12,038 bases of DNA from CAYSLC01 sp964431545 (GTDB lineage Bacteria; Desulfobacterota; Desulfobacteria; Desulfobacterales; JAABSP01): contig CAYSLC010000174.1 in the NCBI GenBank assembly GCA_964431545.1, forward strand, positions 1-12,038, written 5' to 3'. Of this stretch, positions 6,022 to 12,038 are shown piece after piece. The notes under the pieces are model-generated. The model did no database searches, was not told the DNA's origin, and saw only the letters and a list, made by a program, of their open reading frames with translations. The first letter of the stretch is position 1; the number at the start of each line of letters is the position of its first letter. Position numbers and translations under genes: made by a program.

Positions 6022-8085
6022 ATGGACCCCAACTCAAACCCGGAAACCGAAGGAAGGCTCGACCGCAAGGCCCCCTCCGAATGCCCGAAGGCCCATCCCC
6101 GCCTTTCGGGCGGAGACTATGACGACCCCATCACCCGGGCCTTTCTCAACGGCGTCCTCGACTCCGCCACCTGCATCTCCCTCATCGCCACCGACGAGAT
6201 CGGCCGGATCACCCTCTTCAACGCCGGGGCCGAGAACCTGCTCGGCTACGCGGCCGGGGAGATGGTGGGCGGACGGAGCCTCGCGTCGATCCACCTGCCC
6301 GGGGAGATCGCCGCCGTCGCCGCCGAAACGGCCTCCTCCGAGGGACCTCCACTGGAAGGGTTCGCGGCCCTGGCCCATTATGCCGCGGAAAACCGGGGCC
6401 GCCCCCGGGAATGGACCTACGTGCGAAAGGACGGGACCCGCTTCCCCGTCCGCCTCTCCATCACCCCCCTGCGCCTGGCCGGCGGAACCCTGTGCGGCTA
6501 CCTGGCCGTGGCCATGGACATCAGCGATCAGAAAGCGTGGGAGCGGGAACTGGCCCGAAGCGAACGCAAATTCCGGGCCCTGGTGGCCAATCTGCCCAAC
6601 ACCGTCTACCGGGGGTACCCCGACGGGACCATCGACTTCGTGGGGGAGAACGTGGAGGCCCTCACCGGCTACACCAAGGAGGAACTCCTGTCCGGAAAGG
6701 TCAAGCTCTACGATCTTCTGGTGGACGAGGGGGGGGCACGGCGCCGGCCCCCGCCCCTGCCCCCTTTGAAGAACGGCGGCGCCTACATCAGCGAATACCG
6801 GCTCCGGACCAAAGGGGGCGGCGTGGTCTGGGTGGAGGAGCGGGGCCACATCATCCGGAACCGGGAGGGGGAGATCGAATTTATCACCGGATCGCTTCTC
6901 GACATCAGCAGGCGAAAGATGGCCGAACAGGCCCTCAACGATTCGGAGGAGAAGTACCGGTCCCTTTTCGTCAGCGGCCCCAATCCCCTCTTCGTGGTGG
7001 ACCGGCGCACCGGGGAGATCTTCGATGCCAACCCCATGGCCGAGGAGGTCTATGGATACCGTCCGAGGGAACTGGCGGGCAGACCGTGCGCCATCCTCTG
7101 CACGGCCCCCGGGGAGGAGCGGGAGGGCCGGTGCGGAAACGACCTGCGCGCCGATGAATGCGCCGAATTCTCCCGACTCCGACACTACAAGAAGGGGGGG
7201 GAGCCGTTTCTCGTCAAGGTCAAGGCGTGCCCCATCACCTACGCCGGCCGCAAGGCCTTCATTTTGGCCGTCACCGACATCACCGATATGGTCCGGATGG
7301 ATGCCCAGCTCCTCCAGGCCAACAAGATGGCGAGCCTGGGGGAGATGTCCGCCGGCATGGCCCACGAGCTGAACCAGCCCCTCAACGCCATCAAAATCGG
7401 CAACGAGTACCTCAAAATGATGATTCAGCAGGGCAGGGAGGTCCCGGAATGGGATCTGCTCCAGGTGGTGAGCGAAGTGAGCCACCAGGTGGACCGGGCC
7501 TCGGAGATCATCCAGCGCCTCCGGGCCTTCGGCCGGAAGCCCGACTTCGTGGCGGAGACGGAGCCGGTGGACCTCAACCGGGCGATCCGGGCCGTCCTGG
7601 ACATCCTGGGCCACCAGATCGCCCTCCACAACATCGATGTGGATCTCCGGCTGGCCGACGGCCTGCCCCGGGTCCAGGCCCACAACAACCTGCTGGAGCA
7701 GGTCTTTTTCAACCTGATCACCAACGCCAGGGACGCCATCGAGATGAAGCCGGAACCCGACGACCCCCGGGGGATCATCGGAACCATCACCATCCGCACC
7801 TACCCGGCCGGCGGCCGGGTGGCGGCCACCGTCACGGACACCGGCATCGGGATCACCGAGGAGGCCATGGAGAAGATCTTCGACCCCTTCTTCACCACCA
7901 AGGAGGTGGGCAAAGGCATGGGGATGGGGCTCTCCATCATCTACGGGATCATCCGCGATTTCGACGGCGACATCCAGGTGGAGGGCAGACCCGGGGAAGG
8001 GGCCCGGTTCACGGTCTCCTTCACCGCCCTGCCCGCCGACCAAAACGGAGACCCCCATGGAGAAGATACTGATCATCGACGATGA
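6022..8085 (+). CDS. Soluble triple-PAS sensor histidine kinase
   Basis: This 687-residue protein has no membrane segment or signal peptide, so it should sense a cytoplasmic signal. PAS1 spans about 41-170 and PAS2 about 183-298; the region after each core ends with the usual D-I-S motif. PAS3 spans about 310-422. The kinase core follows with H-box MAHELNQPLN (phosphoacceptor H448), N-box N568, G1 DTGIGI (606-611), F-box FDPFFTT (620-626) and G2 GKGMGMGL (630-637), all intact. PAS3 has a run of cysteines (C356, C360, C371, C380, with C403 later) that could bind a metal or heme or sense redox; this is inference. PAS2 has an unusual Arg/Pro-rich loop at about 240-249, encoded next to a run of eight Gs. 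The start ATG has only a weak GAGG 11 bases upstream. The stop overlaps the first receiver gene by 29 bases, so the receivers are probably its partners. Confidence 0.92.
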   Translation: MDPNSNPETEGRLDRKAPSECPKAHPRLSGGDYDDPITRAFLNGVLDSATCISLIATDEIGRITLFNAGAENLLGYAAGEMVGGRSLASIHLPGEIAAVAAETASSEGPPLEGFAALAHYAAENRGRPREWTYVRKDGTRFPVRLSITPLRLAGGTLCGYLAVAMDISDQKAWERELARSERKFRALVANLPNTVYRGYPDGTIDFVGENVEALTGYTKEELLSGKVKLYDLLVDEGGARRRPPPLPPLKNGGAYISEYRLRTKGGGVVWVEERGHIIRNREGEIEFITGSLLDISRRKMAEQALNDSEEKYRSLFVSGPNPLFVVDRRTGEIFDANPMAEEVYGYRPRELAGRPCAILCTAPGEEREGRCGNDLRADECAEFSRLRHYKKGGEPFLVKVKACPITYAGRKAFILAVTDITDMVRMDAQLLQANKMASLGEMSAGMAHELNQPLNAIKIGNEYLKMMIQQGREVPEWDLLQVVSEVSHQVDRASEIIQRLRAFGRKPDFVAETEPVDLNRAIRAVLDILGHQIALHNIDVDLRLADGLPRVQAHNNLLEQVFFNLITNARDAIEMKPEPDDPRGIIGTITIRTYPAGGRVAATVTDTGIGITEEAMEKIFDPFFTTKEVGKGMGMGLSIIYGIIRDFDGDIQVEGRPGEGARFTVSFTALPADQNGDPHGEDTDHRR
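8047..8050 (+). promoter_or_regulatory. Ribosome binding site GGAG inside the kinase gene
   Basis: GGAG lies six bases before the ATG at 8057, within the last codons of the PAS kinase. It supports the overlapping start of the first receiver gene. Confidence 0.55.
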
Positions 8086-8461
8086 CGGGCCCACCCTGAC
8101 CATGTTCCGGCTCCTTCTGGGCGCTTACGGCCATACGGTGCTCACCGCCGAGGATGGGGCCGCCGGCCTGGAACTCTTCGAGCGGGAGCGGCCGACGCTG
8201 ATCCTCACCGACATCAAGATGCCGGGGATGGACGGGCTCAAGGTCCTTCGGGAGATCAAGGCGGCGGCCCCCGAGACCGAGGTGGTGGTCATCACCGGCC
8301 ACGGGGACGAGACCCTGGCCGAGACGGCCCGGGAGATGGACGCGGCGGCGTTCATCCACAAGCCGTTGAACAAAGAGGCCCTGGACATGGCCCTGGCGGC
8401 CGTTGCGCAACGGCGAAAGGACAAGACCCATGGCGGAGAAGAAGATCCTGGTGGTGGATGA
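8057..8461 (+). CDS. Stand-alone response regulator receiver protein (first of two)
   Basis: This 134-residue protein is a single receiver domain. The acidic pocket is D8-D9, the phosphoacceptor is D52 (LTDIKMPGMDG), the switch Thr is T80 (ITGHG), and the conserved Lys is K102 (HKPL). No DNA-binding or enzymatic output domain follows; the last 15 or so residues are a charged, Gly-rich tail encoded in the overlap with the next gene. It begins inside the PAS kinase gene (29-base overlap) and ends inside the second receiver gene (32-base overlap), so translation is probably coupled. Likely phosphodonors are the PAS kinase and perhaps the kinase fused to the upstream permease. It may act by protein-protein contact or in a phosphorelay, as CheY- and Spo0F-like proteins do. 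The target is not evident from the window. Confidence 0.93.
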   Translation: MEKILIIDDDGPTLTMFRLLLGAYGHTVLTAEDGAAGLELFERERPTLILTDIKMPGMDGLKVLREIKAAAPETEVVVITGHGDETLAETAREMDAAAFIHKPLNKEALDMALAAVAQRRKDKTHGGEEDPGGG

Positions 8462-8822
8462 CGATCCGTCCATCCGCTACTTTCTGAGGGAAGCCTTCAC
8501 CAAGTCCGGGTACCGGGTGACATGCGCCGGAACGGGGGAGGAGGCCCTTCGACTGGTGGAGGCGGAGCGGTTTCAGGTCTATTTCCTCGACCTCAAACTC
8601 CCCGGCATCAACGGCCTGGAGCTGTGCGACGCCATCAAGCGGCGCCAGTCGGTCTCCGTGATCTTCGCCATCACCGGATACGCCTCCATCTTCCAGCTGG
8701 CCGACTGCCTCAAGGCCGGGTTCCACGACTACTTCACCAAGCCGGTGGATCTGGGCGAGCTGTGCCGGGCCACCCACAGCGCCTTCGAGAAGATCGACCG
8801 ATGGGAGGCCGGGGGGGCCTGA
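8430..8822 (+). CDS. Stand-alone response regulator receiver protein (second of two)
   Basis: This 130-residue single-domain receiver has the acidic pocket D10-D11, phosphoacceptor D54 (FLDLKLPGING), switch T82 (ITGYAS) and K104 (FTKPVD). The ATG at 8430 is preferred over an in-frame TTG at 8403: AAAGGA at 8416-8421 is eight bases before it, and the protein then starts MAEKKILVVDD, as receivers normally do. There is no output domain. The gene overlaps the first receiver by 32 bases and ends 28 bases before the second permease gene. It differs clearly from the first receiver (FLDLKLPGI against LTDIKMPGM), so the pair is not a recent duplication and may serve different kinases or targets. Confidence 0.92.
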   Translation: MAEKKILVVDDDPSIRYFLREAFTKSGYRVTCAGTGEEALRLVEAERFQVYFLDLKLPGINGLELCDAIKRRQSVSVIFAITGYASIFQLADCLKAGFHDYFTKPVDLGELCRATHSAFEKIDRWEAGGA

Positions 8823-8850
8823 CGGCCGTGCCCCGGACGGATCGGTTCCC

Positions 8851-11800
8851 ATGACCACACGCCTGTCCCTCACCCATGCCTACCGGGTCCTGCTGACGGC
8901 CGTCCTGCGGCGGCCCGTTCCGACGATCCTCATCGTCCTGGCGGTGACGGCGCTCTTCGCCGTTCAACTCCCCCGCCTCTCCTTCCGGACGTCGGTCTAC
9001 GAGCTGATCATCGACGACCTGCCGGAGACGGCCCGGTACGAGGCGTTCAAGGGGCGGTTCGGGTCCGACGAGATCATCCGCGTGGTCGTCCGGGGGGCCG
9101 ACATGCTCGCCCCGGAGACCTTCGGGACCCTCCGGGAACTCTCTTCGGCGGCCGCGGCGATCCCCGGGGTCCGGCGGGTCATCGGCCTGCCCGCCATCAA
9201 AGAGGCGGTGTATCCCGGAAACGCCTGGGGGATGGGCCGGTTCGCCGAGGTGATCGGGCCGGCGGACCTCTTCGAGCGGAACCTGATCTCCGCAGACCGA
9301 CGGACCAGCGTCATGACCCTGGTCCTGACCAACGACGCCGACATCGATGCTGTCATCGGAGAGGTGCAAAGGCTCATCAGCGCCGTCCCCAAACCCCTGT
9401 CCGCTTACCAGATCGGGATGCCCCTGGTCTCCGAGGCCCTGGCCGCCTTCACGGAAAAGGACTTCTTCCGGCTTCCCCCCATCACCCTGGCCCTCATCGC
9501 CCTGATCCTCCTGGTCCTCTTCCGACGGCTTCCCCTGATCCTTCTGCCGCTGACCTGCGTCCTGCTGCCGGTGGCGTGGACCTTCGGCTTCATGGCCTGG
9601 ACGGGGATCCCCGTCTCCATGCTCACCATGATCGTGCCGGTCTTCCTCATCGCCGTGGGCACCGCCTACTGCCTCCACATCCTTTTCGCCTATCTGGACC
9701 GGGCCCGGACGGCTTCGGGCCCCCGGACGGCGGTATCGGAGAGCTTCTCCCACATCGTCTTCCCCACGGTCCTGGCGGTGCTGACCACGGTCATCGGCCT
9801 CGGCTCCCTGCTCCTCAACCACATCGTCGCCATCCGGGAGTTCGCCGTCCTCTCCTGCTTCGGGATGGGGAGCCTCCTGTGCGTGGTCCTCACCCTCTTT
9901 CCGGCGGCCCTCTCGCTGGTTCCCCTCCCTGCCCCCGGATCGGACGGGGCCCGGCGTCGGGCCACCCGTTTTTCGGGCTTCCTCGACGGGGCCATCGAAC
10001 GGATCATCCGCCTCAACCTCCGCCATCAGCGGATCGCCCTGCCGCTTCTGCTCTTGCTGGTCCTCTTCTGCGCCGTGGGGGTCTTCCGGATCGAGGTGGA
10101 GACCAACCCGATGGAGTTCTTCAAGGGCGACACCCCGGTCAGCCGCCATTTCCACGACATCTACAGGGACATGAGCGGCAGCTTTCCCATCAACGTGGTG
10201 ATGGAGAGCCCCCATCCGGGCTTCTTCGAGGACCCGGAGAGCATCGCCGGAATCGACCGGCTCCAGGATTATCTCCGGACCCTGCCCGGGGTGGACAAGA
10301 CTCTGTCCTTCGCCGACTACCTGAAGCTGGTCAACTACGCCTCCAACGGGTTCGCGCCCGAATACTACGCCCTGCCGGAGGAGGGGTTCGAGGTCCGGAT
10401 GCTGGTCAACAACTACAAGACCATGCTGGGTACGGACATGCTCGACCGGTTTATGGGCCGGGAGTTCTCCAGGGCCAACATCATGCTCCTGACCCACATC
10501 TCCAGCTCCAGCGGCTTTCTGGCCATCCGGGAGCAGATCCTCGACTTCGTCCGGGAGAATTTCCCCGATGAACTCGCGTGGGAGGTGACCGGCTTCGGGG
10601 TGGTGATCTCGGCCAGCAGCCACCTCCTCACCCAGGGGCAGGTGAAAAGCCTCTCCCTGACCCTGGTGGTGGTCTTCGGGATCATGTTCCTCCTGTTTCT
10701 CTCCAGCAAGGTGGGCCTCATCGCCATCGTGCCCAACCTCTTTCCCATCGTGATCAACTTCGGGCTCATGGGGTGGCTCGGCATCGAACTCTCCACGGTG
10801 ACCAGCCTCATCGCCAGCATCGCCATCGGCCTGGCGGTGGATGACACCATCCACTACCTGGTCCGGTACAACCAGGAGTTCCGGGTCGATCTCGACGAGG
10901 AGCGGGCCATGGCCGAGACCCTGCGCCATGTGGGCAAGCCGATCCTCTCCACCACCCTGACCATCAGTGTCGGCTTCTCCATCCTGGCCCTGTCGAGCTT
11001 CACCCCCACGGCGGTCTTCGGACTGATGATGGTGGTCACCATGCTGGCGGCCCTGGTGGGGGACATGATCCTGCTGCCCTCGCTCATGCTCCACGCCGAG
11101 CTGGTCACCCTCTGGGATCTGGTCCGGCTCCGGCTGGGCAAGGACCCCCGCCACGGGATTCCCCTGTTCAACGGCATGTCCCGCACCGAGGTCCACTTCA
11201 TCATCATGGCCGGCACCCTGGTGCCGGTGGACGCCGGCAAGATCCTCTTCCGGAAGGGGGATGAGAGCGACACCATGTACGCCCTGATCTCCGGGGAGCT
11301 GGACGTCCTGGCCGATCCGGTGGTGGACTGGGACGCCAGCAGCCACGAGCCCATCGCCCGCCTGACGGCGGGGGACATCGTGGGGGAGATGGGGCTGATC
11401 CGGTCGGCCAAGCGGTCGGCGGCGGTGGTGGCGTCGGGGTACTGCGAGCTGCTCCTGATCAACTGGAAGATGATCAAACGGCTCCAGTGGCTTTACCCGC
11501 CCACGGGGTACAAGTTCATGATGAACCTGTCGACGATCATCTGCAACCGGCTGGAACGGACCACCCAGTCCCTGTATGAAAAGACCCTCATGGACGGTCT
11601 GACGGGGGTTTACAACCACCAGGGGTTCATGGACTACCTGGAAAAACAGGCGGAACACAACCGGCGGTACGGCACCGATCTCTCCTTGTGCCTGTTGGGG
11701 GTCGCCTTCGAGGGGGACCGCGGCGACGGCGCGGACTACTGCAAACGCAAGGACCTCCTCTGCTCCCTGAGCAAAACCCTCTGCCGGGAGCTGCGCCAGT

Positions 11801-12038
11801 GCGACGCCCTGGGCCGGATCGACTACCGGACCTTCGCCATCCTCCTGCCCCACACCGGCATGGAGAAGGCCCGGCAGGCCCGGGACCGGCTCCAAAACGC
11901 CCTCGGAAAAAGCCCCTTCCAGGTCGACGGCGTGCGCCTCACCATCCGGTTCGGGCTGGCGAGTTTGCCGCCGGGGGCGGCGGAGAGCCCGGCGGGGTTT
12001 CTCGATCGGGCGGCGGCGGATTTGCGGCGGGTGATGGG
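8851..12038 (+). CDS. RND/MMPL-family permease fused to a cNMP-binding domain and a degenerate GGDEF domain (3' end beyond window)
   Basis: The frame is open from the ATG at 8851 to the window edge (1062 codons, no stop), so the gene is partial. Residues 1-760 are a 12-TM RND permease closely related to the one at 2939: both share DTPVSRHFHDIYRDMSGSFP and LPGVDKTLSFADY. TM10 has D664-D665 (GLAVDD), while TM4 reads GTAYC without an acid. Residues about 780-880 form a cyclic-nucleotide-binding domain: G796/G803 region, YALISGELDVL, and phosphate-binding cassette GEMGLI...KRSAAV with E846, R855 and S856 retained. Residues about 905 to the end form a GGDEF domain starting DGLTGVYN (915-922). The signature aligns to DYRTF (991-995), so cyclase activity should be lost, but the I-site RxxD (R982, D985) is intact. 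The tail is therefore probably a second-messenger receptor that gates transport, or whose output is set by the permease (inference). No clear Shine-Dalgarno is seen; the N-terminus matches the paralogue. Confidence 0.88.
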   Translation, partial: MTTRLSLTHAYRVLLTAVLRRPVPTILIVLAVTALFAVQLPRLSFRTSVYELIIDDLPETARYEAFKGRFGSDEIIRVVVRGADMLAPETFGTLRELSSAAAAIPGVRRVIGLPAIKEAVYPGNAWGMGRFAEVIGPADLFERNLISADRRTSVMTLVLTNDADIDAVIGEVQRLISAVPKPLSAYQIGMPLVSEALAAFTEKDFFRLPPITLALIALILLVLFRRLPLILLPLTCVLLPVAWTFGFMAWTGIPVSMLTMIVPVFLIAVGTAYCLHILFAYLDRARTASGPRTAVSESFSHIVFPTVLAVLTTVIGLGSLLLNHIVAIREFAVLSCFGMGSLLCVVLTLFPAALSLVPLPAPGSDGARRRATRFSGFLDGAIERIIRLNLRHQRIALPLLLLLVLFCAVGVFRIEVETNPMEFFKGDTPVSRHFHDIYRDMSGSFPINVVMESPHPGFFEDPESIAGIDRLQDYLRTLPGVDKTLSFADYLKLVNYASNGFAPEYYALPEEGFEVRMLVNNYKTMLGTDMLDRFMGREFSRANIMLLTHISSSSGFLAIREQILDFVRENFPDELAWEVTGFGVVISASSHLLTQGQVKSLSLTLVVVFGIMFLLFLSSKVGLIAIVPNLFPIVINFGLMGWLGIELSTVTSLIASIAIGLAVDDTIHYLVRYNQEFRVDLDEERAMAETLRHVGKPILSTTLTISVGFSILALSSFTPTAVFGLMMVVTMLAALVGDMILLPSLMLHAELVTLWDLVRLRLGKDPRHGIPLFNGMSRTEVHFIIMAGTLVPVDAGKILFRKGDESDTMYALISGELDVLADPVVDWDASSHEPIARLTAGDIVGEMGLIRSAKRSAAVVASGYCELLLINWKMIKRLQWLYPPTGYKFMMNLSTIICNRLERTTQSLYEKTLMDGLTGVYNHQGFMDYLEKQAEHNRRYGTDLSLCLLGVAFEGDRGDGADYCKRKDLLCSLSKTLCRELRQCDALGRIDYRTFAILLPHTGMEKARQARDRLQNALGKSPFQVDGVRLTIRFGLASLPPGAAESPAGFLDRAAADLRRVM

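Noticed and set aside
2870..6037. Antisense open frame of about 1055 codons opposite the permease-kinase gene
   Set aside because: Its translation is low-complexity, rich in Gly, Asp, His, Glu and Pro with no recognisable domain. It is the expected mirror of a GC-rich gene with strong third-position GC, and the sense frame has clear domains.
6034..8103. Antisense open frame of about 689 codons opposite the PAS kinase
   Set aside because: No recognisable fold. The sense strand encodes an intact three-PAS kinase with all catalytic boxes.
8403..8429. TTG at 8403 as the start of the second receiver
   Set aside because: It adds nine residues before a typical receiver N-terminus; the ATG at 8430 has a purine-rich site eight bases upstream.
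8806..8820. AGGCC-GGGGG-GGCCT at the end of the second receiver as a terminator
   Set aside because: The stem is only five base pairs, overlaps the last codons, and is not followed by a T-run. It is better explained by GC-rich coding sequence.
8734..11895. Antisense open frame of about 1053 codons opposite the second permease
   Set aside because: It has the same Gly/Asp/His-rich composition and no domain. Its similar length to the antisense frame at 2870-6037 reflects the paralogy of the sense genes, not a conserved antisense protein.
1..12038. CRISPR arrays, tRNA or rRNA genes, insertion sequences, attachment sites
   Set aside because: I found no regularly spaced direct repeats, transposase or integrase frames, or recognisable structural RNA. 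The window is almost fully coding on one strand.

Overview
The window is GC-rich coding DNA, almost entirely on the + strand, with one AT-rich leader at its left end. The gene set suggests a bacterium of the Desulfobacterota (deltaproteobacterial sulfate or metal reducers). The signs are a soluble periplasmic [NiFe] hydrogenase of the Desulfovibrio HynAB type, a kinase with an H-box (AHELNQPLN) that I associate with that phylum, and large HAE3/MMPL-type RND permeases. This placement is inference; no rRNA or marker gene is present.

Layout. (1) 1-211 is an AT-rich leader with small inverted repeats and a strong Shine-Dalgarno. (2) 212-2883 holds the small (Tat-exported, three Fe-S clusters) and large (NiFe site, cleavable C-terminal peptide) subunits of a group 1 uptake hydrogenase. 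No cytochrome b, maturation protease or Hyp genes follow. (3) A perfect 10-bp GC hairpin at 2906-2928 separates the hydrogenase from what comes next. (4) 2939-5890 encodes a 12-TM RND/MMPL permease fused in frame to a histidine kinase core. (5) After a 131-bp gap with a plausible promoter and repeated GGGGAT/ATCCCC boxes come three overlapping genes: a triple-PAS soluble histidine kinase (6022-8085) and two stand-alone receiver proteins (8057-8461, 8430-8822). (6) From 8851 to beyond the right edge runs a second RND permease, a close paralogue of the first, fused to a cyclic-nucleotide-binding domain and then a GGDEF domain with a destroyed active site but an intact RxxD inhibitory site.

How the genes may work together (inference). 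Two paralogous permeases flank a two-component cassette, and each carries a different cytoplasmic signalling tail: a kinase on one, a cNMP/c-di-GMP-type receptor module on the other. The kinase on the first permease resembles the core of the PAS kinase next door, so both may feed the two receiver proteins. The arrangement looks like a transport-coupled signalling module in which one permease reports its state by phosphotransfer and the other is gated by nucleotide second messengers. The link to the hydrogenase is positional only. This permease-kinase / PAS kinase / two receivers / permease-cNMP-GGDEF locus is the best candidate here for an undescribed system.
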